A stretch of 64,000 bases of DNA from the NCBI GenBank assembly GCA_964498075.1, contig CAZCGA010000010.1, positions 1-64,000 on the forward strand, given 5' to 3'. Below, one piece after another: positions 51,335-59,111 of this stretch; position 1 is the first letter of the stretch; each line of letters starts with the position of its first letter. Both the position numbers and the translations under genes were made by a program. Source of the stretch: CAZCGA01 sp964498075. GTDB taxonomy: Bacteria > Desulfobacterota > Binatia > HRBIN30. The notes beneath the pieces are model-generated. The model searched no databases. It saw only the letters and a list, made by a program, of their open reading frames with translations, and was not told the origin of the DNA.

Positions 51335-52456
51335 ATGGCTGCGAAGGATCTCTATGCGGTGTTGGGAGTGGCGCGCACCGCGACTGCGGACGAGATCCGG
51401 AAGGCCTACCGAAAGCTGGCGCGCCGCCATCACCCGGATGTCAATCCGGGTAACCAGCAAGCCGAAGAACGCTTCAAAGAGATATCCCACGCCTACGAGG
51501 TCTTGAGCGATCCCGAGAAGCGGAAGCTCTACGACCAGTTCGGCATGGAAGGCCTGCAGGCGGGCTTCGACGCCGGGCAAGCGGGGACATTCCGCCGCGG
51601 GACGCGACGGCGGCAGCCGGGGGCCGAGGAGTTCTTCAGCCAGGGTGGCTTCGGTCAGTACTCGAGCTTCGACGACCTCTTCGCCGATGCCCTTGGCGGC
51701 GCTAGACGATCGGTCCGGCAGTCCGGAGAAGACGCCGAAGCGTCGGTGGAAATCAGCTTGCTCGACGCCATTCGCGGGGTCTCCACGCAACTCAGCATCA
51801 AGCGACCCGAGGCGTGTCACACGTGCGGCGGCTCGGGCAACGATCCCAGCTCGCAGACTGCCTGCCCGGAATGCAAAGGGCAGGGTCAGGTGCAGATGGG
51901 GCGAGGTCCCATCGCGTTCGCCCGCACGTGCCCGCGCTGCAGTGGCAGCGGTCAGATAGGCACGCGCTCCTGCACCGCGTGCAACGGACGCGGCGAGACG
52001 TCACACCATGAACGCCTCACCGTGCACATTCCACCCGGCGTCGACACCGGATCGCGCGTCCGGGTCGCCGGCAAGGGCACCGCCGGCCACGGCGGCCCGC
52101 CGGGCGACCTGTACATCGTCGTCCACGTGCGGCCTCACCCGCTCTTGGAACGGCGCGGCAAAGATCTCTATCTCGACGTCCCCGTCACGATCGGCGAGGC
52201 GGCCTTGGGTGCGACGATCACCGTGCCCACCCCAGACGGTGACGTGCGCGTGAAGGTGCCCCCGGGCAGCCAGAGCGGCAAGCAGCTGCGTATCCGCGGT
52301 CATGGCGTTCCCGCGTTGAAGAGTGGCGAACGCGGCGATCTCTTCATCCGCGTGATGGTGCAAGTGCCCGTTGATGCCAGCGAGAAGGTACGCGACTCCA
52401 TTCAGGCGCTGGAAGCCGCGTACGGGAAGGACCTCCGCAGTGGTTTGCGGCTGTAG
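51335..52456 (+). CDS. dnaJ: DnaJ co-chaperone
   Basis: A 373-aa type I DnaJ. J-domain with HPD at 33-35. Gly/Phe region shortened (~75-125, ending FGQYSSFDDLF). Four CxxCxGxG zinc repeats (CHTCGGSG, CPECKGQG, CPRCSGSG, CTACNGRG). Then the C-terminal substrate domains (GDLYIVVHVRPHPLLERRG). It stimulates DnaK ATPase and hands over unfolded clients. dnaK and grpE are not in the window. Ten bases separate it from the small CbpM-like gene, which is followed by rpoH, making a heat-shock group. Confidence 0.95.
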   Translation: MAAKDLYAVLGVARTATADEIRKAYRKLARRHHPDVNPGNQQAEERFKEISHAYEVLSDPEKRKLYDQFGMEGLQAGFDAGQAGTFRRGTRRRQPGAEEFFSQGGFGQYSSFDDLFADALGGARRSVRQSGEDAEASVEISLLDAIRGVSTQLSIKRPEACHTCGGSGNDPSSQTACPECKGQGQVQMGRGPIAFARTCPRCSGSGQIGTRSCTACNGRGETSHHERLTVHIPPGVDTGSRVRVAGKGTAGHGGPPGDLYIVVHVRPHPLLERRGKDLYLDVPVTIGEAALGATITVPTPDGDVRVKVPPGSQSGKQLRIRGHGVPALKSGERGDLFIRVMVQVPVDASEKVRDSIQALEAAYGKDLRSGLRL

Positions 52457-52465
52457 AGGCTGTGC

Positions 52466-52774
52466 ATGTCACACCGGTACGTGAAGGTCACCGAAGTGGT
52501 CGCCGATTTGCACGTGGATGGCGCCTTCCTGAGCGCGCTCGAGGCGGAAGACCTCATCCATACCAAGCGCACCTCCGAAGGCGACCTGGTGATCTCATCC
52601 GAGGATGCGGAACGCGTCCGCGTGGCCCTCCTGCTGACCGGCGAGCTGGACGTCAATCTGCCCGGCGTCGAGGTCATCATGCACATGCGCGACTCGATGC
52701 TGGCCATGCAACGACAGTTCTCGGAAATCCTGGACGCCGTAGTCAAGGAGATCCGGCGGCAAGCGCCGCGCTGA
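52466..52774 (+). CDS. CbpM/MerR-like chaperone modulator
   Basis: A 102-aa protein beginning like a MerR-type HTH (RYVKVTEVVADLHVDGAFLS, then LEAEDLIHTKRTSEGDLVIS) and ending in a helical stretch (MHMRDSMLAMQRQFSEILDAV). The combination and its place right behind dnaJ match CbpM, which binds the J-domain and tunes CbpA/DnaJ activity. The HTH could alternatively bind DNA. It lies between dnaJ and rpoH with small gaps, so likely one transcript. Confidence 0.75.
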   Translation: MSHRYVKVTEVVADLHVDGAFLSALEAEDLIHTKRTSEGDLVISSEDAERVRVALLLTGELDVNLPGVEVIMHMRDSMLAMQRQFSEILDAVVKEIRRQAPR

Positions 52775-52835
52775 CGGCAGGTGCCGGCTTGCCGCACTGC
52801 GGCGAAGCCGTTAAAGTTCCGGCCAATACGATCCG

Positions 52836-53795
52836 ATGGCAGACGACCTCCATCCGAACGACGACCCAGAACGGGAGCCCCCCGAAGCCGCAGTGGCCGA
52901 TGCCGAGACGCCGGAGGAGCCCTCGACCGGCGCCGTCGCCCGCTACGATCCGCTGCAGCGCTACCTGGCTGAAATCCGCCGCTATCCGTTGCTGTCGCGC
53001 GAGGAAGAGCACGCAATCGCGGTGCGCTACCGCGAACACCAAGACCTCGAAGCGGCGTATCGTCTGGTGACCGCCAACCTGCGGCTCGTCGTCATGATCG
53101 CGCGCGAGTATCAACGCGCCTTTCGCAACCTGCTCGACCTCGTTCAAGAGGGCAACATCGGGCTGATGGAGGCGGTGAAGAACTTCGACCCGTACCGCGG
53201 CGTCCGCTTCCCGTCATACGCCGTCTGGTGGGTCCGGGCGTACATCATCCGTTACATCATGAACAACTGGCGGATGGTGAAGATCGGCACCACTCAGGCG
53301 CAACGCAAGCTCTTCTTCAACCTGCAGAAGGAGAAGGATCGGTTGGAGGCCGAGGGGTTCGCTGCCGGGCCGAAGCTGCTGGCACAACGCTTGGACGTGA
53401 AAGAGGCCGAAGTCATCGAGATGGAGCAACGGCTGTCCGGGCGCGATCTGTCCGTCGATGCGCCGCTCGACGCAGGCGACGAGTCGACGATGCTCGACTT
53501 CCTGCAGAGCAAGGGCGCCACCGCCGAGGAGGCGGTCGCCGACGCCGAGTCCCGCGAGTTGATCTCTCGCAAGGTCAAAGAGTTCGGTGCCTCGTTGACC
53601 GGGAAGGAGCGCGTCATCTTCGATACGCGCCTCATGGCGGAGGACCCGCTCACGCTGCAGGAGCTTGGCGATCGCTACGACATCAGCCGCGAGCGCGTAC
53701 GTCAGATCGAGGAGCGCATCAAGAAGAAGCTGAAAGCTTACCTGCTCGCCGAGAGCCCCGACCTCAAAGACGCCGTCGTCGAGATCATCCGCTGA
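52836..53795 (+). CDS. rpoH: Heat-shock sigma factor sigma-32
   Basis: A 319-aa RpoH. A divergent acidic N-terminus (about 45 aa) precedes region 1.2/2.1 (DPLQRYLAEIRRYPLLSREEE). Region 2.3-2.4 (VRFPSYAVWWVRAYIIRYI) and the RpoH box (QRKLFFNLQKEKDRL) are clear, as is region 4.2 (LTLQELGDRYDISRERVRQI). The RpoH box separates it from RpoD, and its shorter length supports this. It directs RNA polymerase to heat-shock promoters. It lies 61 bp after the CbpM-like gene and is followed by a heptamer-repeat hairpin. Confidence 0.94.
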   Translation: MADDLHPNDDPEREPPEAAVADAETPEEPSTGAVARYDPLQRYLAEIRRYPLLSREEEHAIAVRYREHQDLEAAYRLVTANLRLVVMIAREYQRAFRNLLDLVQEGNIGLMEAVKNFDPYRGVRFPSYAVWWVRAYIIRYIMNNWRMVKIGTTQAQRKLFFNLQKEKDRLEAEGFAAGPKLLAQRLDVKEAEVIEMEQRLSGRDLSVDAPLDAGDESTMLDFLQSKGATAEEAVADAESRELISRKVKEFGASLTGKERVIFDTRLMAEDPLTLQELGDRYDISRERVRQIEERIKKKLKAYLLAESPDLKDAVVEIIR

Positions 53796-53804
53796 CTGCT
53801 CGCC

Positions 53805-53879
53805 GATGGCAGGTGGCCTGTGGCGGATGGTAGAAAGGGAACCTAACCACCAGCGATCTTCCATCTGCCATCAGCCGTC
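53805..53879. repeat. Inverted heptamer array after rpoH
   Basis: GATGGCA-GGTGGCC-TGTGGCG-GATGGTA (53805-53832) is mirrored by TTCCATC-TGCCATC-AGCCGTC (53859-53879), with 26 bp between. The arms can pair (GATGG with CCATC), so the transcript could fold back. It lies 9 bp after the rpoH stop and may also act as a terminator. Confidence 0.65.
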
Positions 53880-53945
53880 CCGCCGCCTTGCGCATGCGCG
53901 ACAGCCGGTTATATAGTGCGGCCGCACAGAAGGATCGATATCGGG

Positions 53946-55595
53946 ATGGCAGAGATCCATGGCGGGCGCGTTGTCGCCAAGGCCCTGAAGGCCGAGAACG
54001 TCCCCTACATCTTCACGCTGTGTGGGGGACACGTGATGCCCATCTACGACGGCTGCGTCGATGAAGGCATCCGCGTCATCGATGTCCGTCACGAGCAGAC
54101 CGCGGCCCACGCGGCCGATGGCTGGGCGAGGGTCACCGGCCAACCCGGCGTCGCCGTCGTCACCGCAGGGCCGGGACTCACCGACGCCGTCACCGGCGTC
54201 GCGAGCGCTCACCGCGCCAACATCCCGATGCTCATCTTCGGCGGCCAGGGGCCGCGCCCGTTCGCCGACATGGGCTCGCTGCAGGACATGAACCACGTCG
54301 AGCTGATGCGCCCAATCACCAAGTGGGCGGCCTCGGTCCCGGAGGGCCGGCGGCTCGCTGAGTACGTCAGCATGGCCTTCCGCATCGCCACGACAGGGCT
54401 GCCGGGGCCGGTCTACCTCGAGATGCCCATCGATCAGCTGTTCAACTCCTACGACGAGACCCGGCTGGTCTTTCCAGGCAAGTACCGCACTGACGCCGGC
54501 ACGGCAGGGGATCCGCGCTACATCGAGCGCGCCTTCGACCTACTGCGCAAGGCGCAACGGCCGGTGGCGTTGGTGGGGAGTCAACTGCGCTGGTCGAAAC
54601 GCCGTGAGGCGTACCCGGTCTTTGCGCAGACGTTCGGCATCCCCATCTATGTCAACGGGCTGGGCCGTGGATCGCTGCCGCCGGACAACCCGTACTTTTT
54701 CTCGCAGACGCGCAAGGACGCCCTGAAGCAAGCGGATGTGGTCCTCATCTTCGGCACGCCGCTGGACTTTCGGCTGGGGTACGGACGCGAGTCGCACTTC
54801 AACCCGGCCGCCGCGATCATCCAGGTCGACCTGGATGGCGGCGAGATCGGACGCAACCGTCCCATCGACGTCGGCATCGTCGGCGACACCGGCCTCGTCA
54901 TGGAGCAGCTGACCACGTGCGCGCAGTCCGACGGGTACAGCGCTGCCATGGTGAAGCCGTGGCTCGATCAGATGCGACAACGCGAACAGCAGAAGTGGGA
55001 GCGCATGCGTGCCGAGATGGAATCGGATGCGGTGCCGATCAACCCGCTGCGCGCCTGCAAAGAGATCGCCGCGGGATTGAGCAAGGACGCGATCGTCATC
55101 GGTGACGGCGGTGACTTTGTGGCGACCGCGGCGTCCGTCCTGCGCATCTACGAGCAGGGGCACTGGCTCGATCCCGGCCCGCTCGGCACCCTCGGGGTCG
55201 GCCCGGGCTACGCCATGGCGGCCAAGCTCGCCAAGCCGAAGAACCCGGTGGTGATCGTCTACGGCGACGGGGCCTTCGGCCTGCACGGCTTGGAGTTCGA
55301 GGCCATGGTCCGACAGAAGATCAATGTCGTGGGCGTGATCGGCAACGACGCGGCCTGGCAACAGATCCGCCGCGGCCAAGTGCAGCTCTACGGGGTGGAG
55401 CGCGCCGTGGCGACCGGCTTGAGCTTCGCGCACTACGAGCGCGTCGTCGAGGCCCTGGGCGGCCATGGCGAATACGTCGAACGCCCGGAGCAGATCCGCC
55501 CCGCCCTCGAGCGTGCCCTGGCGGCGGGCAAACCGGCGCTGGTGAACATCAAGCTCGGGAGCAGCGACTTCCGCAAGGATGCGATCTCAATTTGA
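53946..55595 (+). CDS. Thiamine diphosphate-dependent lyase/decarboxylase
   Basis: A 549-aa TPP enzyme with PYR, central and PP domains. The catalytic glutamate is E50 in DVRHEQTAAHAADGWAR, and the TPP motif is VIVYGDGAFGLHGLEFEAM with VIGND. It resembles acetolactate synthase superfamily members such as 2-hydroxyacyl-CoA lyase or oxalyl-CoA decarboxylase more than true IlvB, because the central FAD-type part is weak and no ilvN follows. It could act on CoA thioesters, which would fit the CoA-transferase gene elsewhere in the window. Substrate not decided. Start at ATG 53946 (MAEIHGG). Confidence 0.85.
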   Translation: MAEIHGGRVVAKALKAENVPYIFTLCGGHVMPIYDGCVDEGIRVIDVRHEQTAAHAADGWARVTGQPGVAVVTAGPGLTDAVTGVASAHRANIPMLIFGGQGPRPFADMGSLQDMNHVELMRPITKWAASVPEGRRLAEYVSMAFRIATTGLPGPVYLEMPIDQLFNSYDETRLVFPGKYRTDAGTAGDPRYIERAFDLLRKAQRPVALVGSQLRWSKRREAYPVFAQTFGIPIYVNGLGRGSLPPDNPYFFSQTRKDALKQADVVLIFGTPLDFRLGYGRESHFNPAAAIIQVDLDGGEIGRNRPIDVGIVGDTGLVMEQLTTCAQSDGYSAAMVKPWLDQMRQREQQKWERMRAEMESDAVPINPLRACKEIAAGLSKDAIVIGDGGDFVATAASVLRIYEQGHWLDPGPLGTLGVGPGYAMAAKLAKPKNPVVIVYGDGAFGLHGLEFEAMVRQKINVVGVIGNDAAWQQIRRGQVQLYGVERAVATGLSFAHYERVVEALGGHGEYVERPEQIRPALERALAAGKPALVNIKLGSSDFRKDAISI

Positions 55596-55632
55596 GGAGA
55601 CCGGTTCGCTTCTACCGGCTCCGCAGCCTTCC

Positions 55633-56361
55633 ATGCGCGATACGACCGCCGCGATCATCGTGATCGGCAATGAGATCCTCTCCGGAAAGGTCGTGGACAC
55701 GAATGCGTCGTTTCTCACGCAAGAGCTGCGCCGCCTGGGCGTCTGGCTGCGCCGCATCCTCGTCATCCCGGACGAGGTCGACGCCATTGCCGAGGCGATC
55801 CGCGCCTACCGTCCCGCCTTCGATATCCTCTTCACCTCCGGCGGTGTGGGCCCGACGCACGATGACGTCACCATGGCTGGCATCGCCCGCGGGCTCGACC
55901 GTCCGGTCATCCAGCATCCGGCGCTCGAGCAGAAGATTCGCGAGTTCCTGGGGCACAAGGTGAACGAGGTGCACCTGAAGATGGCCGAGGTGCCCGACGG
56001 CGCGGAGTTGATTTTCGCCGGGCTCGCCTTCCCGACCGTGCAGGTGGAGAACATCTACATTCTCCCGGGGATTCCGGAGATCTTCCGCGAGAAGTTTCTG
56101 GCCATCAAGGCGCGCTTCGCGGTCGATCCGTATTTCCTGCGTGTGGTATATATGCGGGCCATGGAGAGCACGATTGCGCGGTACTTGAACGAGACGCTGG
56201 CAGCGTTTCCGTTCGTGCAGATGGGATCGTACCCGAAGCTCGGCGATCCGGAGTACCGCGTGCGGGTGACCCTGGAATCGAAGGATCAGGACTACGTGAA
56301 TCGAGCCTTTGAGCATCTGATCCGTCGGCTCCCGGCGGAAACGATCGTGCGCACGGAATGA
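55633..56361 (+). CDS. CinA N-terminal-type MoCF-binding domain protein
   Basis: A 242-aa protein of the CinA N-terminal (COG1058, MoaB/Mog-like) family: IVIGNEILSGKVVDTNASFL, FTSGGVGPTHDDVTM, and the IYILPGIPEIFREKF segment. It has only this domain and lacks the C-terminal nicotinamide mononucleotide deamidase part of full CinA. Stand-alone versions have been assigned ADP-ribose pyrophosphatase-type activity. I start at ATG 55633 (MRDTTAA). Its end overlaps the next open frame by ATGA. Confidence 0.85.
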   Translation: MRDTTAAIIVIGNEILSGKVVDTNASFLTQELRRLGVWLRRILVIPDEVDAIAEAIRAYRPAFDILFTSGGVGPTHDDVTMAGIARGLDRPVIQHPALEQKIREFLGHKVNEVHLKMAEVPDGAELIFAGLAFPTVQVENIYILPGIPEIFREKFLAIKARFAVDPYFLRVVYMRAMESTIARYLNETLAAFPFVQMGSYPKLGDPEYRVRVTLESKDQDYVNRAFEHLIRRLPAETIVRTE

Positions 56362-56384
56362 TGCGAGTGGGGAAGGGAGGCCGT

Positions 56385-56720
56385 ATGGTGCGGAGGGCGG
56401 TGGTGGTCGGAGTGCTGCTGTGTGTGTTGGCGCAGGTCGCGGTGGCGAAGGAAAAGCAGAAGGAAGGCAGTGTCTGGGGCGATGCCGGATGGGGCCTGCT
56501 GGCAGTGACGGCCAACCTGCTCTACATGCCGGCGAAGGTGGTGTACGCCAGTGTGGGCACGATCACCGGCGGGCTCGCCTATCTGTTGACGGCGGGTGAC
56601 TCGGAGACCGCGCAGCGGGTGTGGAACCCGTCGATCGGCGGCAGCTACGTGATCACCCCGGCGATGCTGCGCGGCGATGAAGAGATCCTGTTCAACGGAC
56701 CGAGCTACTCGAATGACTGA
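56385..56720 (+). CDS. Small exported protein, unrecognised
   Basis: 111 aa from ATG 56385 behind GGAAGGGAGG. Signal peptide VVVGVLLCVLAQVAVA. The mature part has a hydrophobic stretch (WGLLAVTANLLYMPAKVVYA) and a Gly-rich segment (SVGTITGGLAYLLTAGD), then a C-terminal region with WNPSIGGSYVITPAML. Proteins of this type recur in deltaproteobacterial genomes near envelope genes, but I know no function. The gene follows the CinA-type gene within 25 bp and precedes an exported SRPBCC-like gene. Confidence 0.65.
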   Translation: MVRRAVVVGVLLCVLAQVAVAKEKQKEGSVWGDAGWGLLAVTANLLYMPAKVVYASVGTITGGLAYLLTAGDSETAQRVWNPSIGGSYVITPAMLRGDEEILFNGPSYSND

Positions 56721-56762
56721 GCGTCCACGCCACCGGCGCGTGCACCGCTCCAAGGGGGAGTG

Positions 56763-57356
56763 ATGAACAAAAACGTCATTGGCGGCATCGGCGCCGTCGT
56801 GCTGATCGCCGTCGGGTTCTTCGCGTACAAAGCCGTCATTCTGCGCGGCGAGACCGCCAAGTGGTCGGGGCCGATGCAAGAGATCGCCGAGGAGAAGATC
56901 GATCACGACAACACCATGACGCATGCGCGCTTCGTGTCGGTCATCGACGCGCCGGTCGCCAAAGTACAGAGCGCCATCTGGAACGTGGAAGGCAGCCAGC
57001 AGATGGTCGAGAACATCAAGATGTCCAAGCTTCTCGAGAGCAAGGAGAACTCCAAGCTGGTGGAGATCAACCTGCAATCGCTCAACCTGCCGCTGCAGAA
57101 CTTCACGATGCAGTGGACACTCTACCCCGACGAGCATCGGATCACGTTCAAGACGGTCAAGTCGCAGGCCCAGGACATCGAAGGCGAGTACAAGCTCGAA
57201 GCCTCCCCCGATGGTACGAAGACGCGGCTGGTGTACACCACCACGTCGAAGGACAAGGTCGCCGTGCCGTTCCCGCAGTCCGTCCTCGACAGCGCCAACC
57301 GCGAGACCTACGTGAACACCGTGCGCGGCATCCAGAGGGTCGTCAAGCAGGGCTAG
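56763..57356 (+). CDS. Membrane-anchored SRPBCC-like protein
   Basis: A 197-aa protein with a single N-terminal membrane helix (VIGGIGAVVLIAVGFFAYKA) and a START/SRPBCC-like domain: TMTHARFVSVIDAPVAKVQS, a long FTMQWTLYPDEHRITF strand pair, TKTRLVYTTTSKDK, and a C-terminal long helix (YVNTVRGIQRVV). Such domains bind lipids or hydrophobic ligands. ATG 56763 follows GGGGGAGTG; the GTG at 56760 is an alternative. It stands immediately before the heptamer-repeat arm that precedes engB. Confidence 0.75.
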   Translation: MNKNVIGGIGAVVLIAVGFFAYKAVILRGETAKWSGPMQEIAEEKIDHDNTMTHARFVSVIDAPVAKVQSAIWNVEGSQQMVENIKMSKLLESKENSKLVEINLQSLNLPLQNFTMQWTLYPDEHRITFKTVKSQAQDIEGEYKLEASPDGTKTRLVYTTTSKDKVAVPFPQSVLDSANRETYVNTVRGIQRVVKQG

Positions 57357-57360
57357 ACGA

Positions 57361-57438
57361 GTGGTTTCTGGTTGCTGGTTCCTCGTCTCTGGTGAACGAA
57401 TCGAAACCAGAAACTGGAAACCAGAGACCGGAAACGAT
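57361..57438. repeat. Inverted heptamer array abutting engB
   Basis: GTGGTTT-CTGGTTG-CTGGTTC-CTCGTCT-CTGGTGA (57361-57395) is mirrored by AAACCAG-AAACTGG-AAACCAG-AGACCGG-AAACGAT (57404-57438). The last unit contains the first bases of the engB start codon at 57437. The arms can form a long hairpin that would include the ribosome-binding region, and no normal Shine-Dalgarno motif is visible. Confidence 0.8.
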
Positions 57439-58027
57439 GCAGCAAACCCACACCGCCCGCTTCGTCGCTGGGGCCGCTGAGCTGGCGCGGCTACCGGCGC
57501 TGCGCCAACCCGAGATCGCCTTCGCCGGGCGCTCGAACGTCGGCAAGTCGTCGTTGCTGAATCGCCTCGTCGGGCACCACGGCCTGGCCCGCGTCAGCAA
57601 GACCCCGGGGCGCACCCAGCAGATCAACTTCTTCCTCATCGACGAGCGGCTGACGTTCGTCGACTTGCCCGGCTACGGCTTCGCGCGTGTACCGCTCCCG
57701 GTCAAAGAGCAGTGGAAGCAGCTGGTGGAGGCCTATCTGGGGCGCCGCCCGAACCTGCGCGCCGTGGTGGTCATCGTCGACCTGCGCCGTGGCGTCCAAG
57801 ATGACGATGCGGCGCTGCTCGCCTCCCTGCGTGCGCAGGACCTGCCGGCGATCGTCGCGGCAACCAAGGCGGACAAGCTTGCCCGCGGCGAGCAGAAGCG
57901 CCGGGCGCAGGAGATCGCCGAGGCGGTGCCCGGCGCGTGCGTGGTCATCACCTCCGCCACCAGCGGCGAGGGCATCGACCGCTTGTGGCAGGAGATCGCG
58001 GCACGTGTCGAACCGGTGCGGCGGTAG
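57437..58027 (+). CDS. engB: Ribosome biogenesis GTPase EngB/YihA
   Basis: A 196-aa GTPase: G1 GRSNVGKSS (31-39), G2 region TPGRTQQINFF, G3 DLPGYGFARV (76-85), G4 TKADKL (143-148), and an SATSGEG G5. Required for 50S assembly in most bacteria. I start at ATG 57437, the family's usual distance before GRSNVGKS; the open frame continues upstream through the heptamer array and the previous gene in another frame and is not used. The start lies within the last repeat unit. Confidence 0.93.
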   Translation: MQQTHTARFVAGAAELARLPALRQPEIAFAGRSNVGKSSLLNRLVGHHGLARVSKTPGRTQQINFFLIDERLTFVDLPGYGFARVPLPVKEQWKQLVEAYLGRRPNLRAVVVIVDLRRGVQDDDAALLASLRAQDLPAIVAATKADKLARGEQKRRAQEIAEAVPGACVVITSATSGEGIDRLWQEIAARVEPVRR

Positions 58028-58374
58028 GCGGAATGCACCATCAGGTACAGCCGTGCGTGCTCTTGCTTGTCCGTCGCACGTCTCGCCACTCGCTTCTTGC
58101 CATCTGCGTGTAGCATTGAGTAGAGTGCCACCATGCCGAGTGCTGGACGGGCACTCAGAGAAGACGGAGGTGGTCGCAAGAGGGCAGCCCTTGGAGATCG
58201 AGATCCTCGACGCGTCGAAGGTTGTGCAGAAGAAGGACGTGGAGGTCTCGATGGCGGCATTGTTTCTCGACCGGGTAGTGAGGGCGTCGGCTCGCGAGGC
58301 GAGCCTGGCGGGATGCCCGTGACGCTTGGACCGCCCACGAGCACGAACACGAGTCACGAGAGGTAGGCGTGGCA
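58028..58374 (+). other. Decayed intergenic region with a possible gene fragment
   Basis: 347 bp without an intact gene. Part of it (58140-58322) reads as protein-like sequence VLDGHSEKTEVVARGQPLEI then LDASKVVQKKDVEVSMAALF without a start, ending at TGA 58320-58322, and could be a remnant of a lost gene. 58336-58360 holds repeated CACGAG/CACGAA units, and 58070-58113 holds a faint TTGC/CTCGC periodicity. No promoter is visible. Confidence 0.45.
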
Positions 58375-58485
58375 ATGAGCGGCAGGGTGGCATTCGGCGA
58401 GTTCTTCCGGACGGCGACGGGCAAGCGCCCGTCCGACGACCAGCGACGGCTGGCGGGCGAGGCGGGAGGAGCGAGCGCACAGTGA
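58375..58485 (+). pseudogene. cas3 5' fragment 1
   Basis: A 36-codon open frame beginning MSGRVAFGEFFRTATGKRPS, then DDQRRLAGEAGG, ending at TGA. It matches the opening of the second fragment at 58851 (FSEFFREATGCEPFDYQRRL) and the intact cas3 at 61820 (FGPFFRLVYGYNPFPWQERL). The helicase part is absent. It is a decayed duplicate of a cas3 start, or of a cas3-like gene. Confidence 0.6.
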
Positions 58486-58506
58486 AAGCATTGGGGAGGT
58501 GACGCG

Positions 58507-58779
58507 ATGGGACAGTGCATCTACGTGGCAGAAACAGAGAAGGGCCCGAGCACGCGCGAGATGCCGAGCGAGATGTGGATGAGCCCCGCCGCCGCGGGAG
58601 CTGAACTCGCGAAGGGGCATCTGCTCAATACGACCATCGGCGTGTGGTTTTACGAACGCGATCTCTGGGATAAGGCGGCGTTGCGGCGCCGCTTGCTCGC
58701 GCTGGTCGATTACGTCACCGCGCCCGAGTTCTTGCGCCACTACGAGGAATGGGGGCAGCAACAGCTCCGCAAGCGGTGA
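58507..58779 (+). CDS. Hypothetical protein, 90 aa
   Basis: I do not recognise it. It begins MGQCIYVAETEKG behind GGGGAGGTGA, with later RDLWDKAALRRRLLALVDYV and WGQQQLRKR at the end. It is mixed helix/strand, charged and soluble. It sits between two cas3 5' fragments, so it may be a small gene of a former CRISPR or defence locus. Its frame is intact with a good ribosome site, which argues for a real gene, but expression is uncertain. Confidence 0.5.
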   Translation: MGQCIYVAETEKGPSTREMPSEMWMSPAAAGAELAKGHLLNTTIGVWFYERDLWDKAALRRRLLALVDYVTAPEFLRHYEEWGQQQLRKR

Positions 58780-58819
58780 GGTCGAAGAGGCAGAGCCGGG
58801 ATGGCTGCAGATCCGAGGC

Positions 58820-58847
58820 GAGTCACGAACCACCAGCACGGGTCACG
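58820..58847. repeat. Heptamer array before cas3 fragment 2
   Basis: GAGTCAC-GAACCAC-CAGCACG-GGTCACG ends 3 bp before the ATG of the second cas3 fragment (58851). It is similar in size and place to the array that abuts engB. Confidence 0.5.
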
Positions 58848-58850
58848 CAC

Positions 58851-59052
58851 ATGACCTTCAGCGAGTTCTTCCGTGAGGCGACGGGCTGCGAGCCGTTCGA
58901 CTATCAGCGGCGGCTGGCGACGGAGGTGTGTGCCGAGGGCCGGCCCGAAGTCGCTGGCGATCAACGTGCCGATGGGTGCGGGGAAGACCGCCGCGGCGGT
59001 GCTCGCGTGGCTGTGGAATCGCCGCGGGCCGGAGGCTTTCTGCGAGTTGTAG
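58851..59052 (+). pseudogene. cas3 5' fragment 2, frameshifted
   Basis: Opens as MTFSEFFREATGCEPFDYQR with RLATEV, then shifts frame after about 28 codons. In the next frame it continues KSLAINVPMGAGKTAAAVLA and WLWNRRGPEAFCEL, then a stop (TAG 59050-59052). The GAGKT is the Walker A motif of the Cas3 helicase. The remaining ~700 codons are missing. It lies 59 bp before csb1, so the present operon seems to have lost or re-acquired a cas3 at its front. Confidence 0.75.
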
Positions 59053-59111
59053 CCAACCGCGATGTGGGTGATTGGAATCATTCACGTCGGTATCAGATGG
59101 AGGAGTAGACA

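Noticed and set aside
58133..58366. 77-codon frame before the cas3 fragments
   Set aside because: Gly/Arg-rich, no ribosome site; another frame in the same place looks more protein-like.
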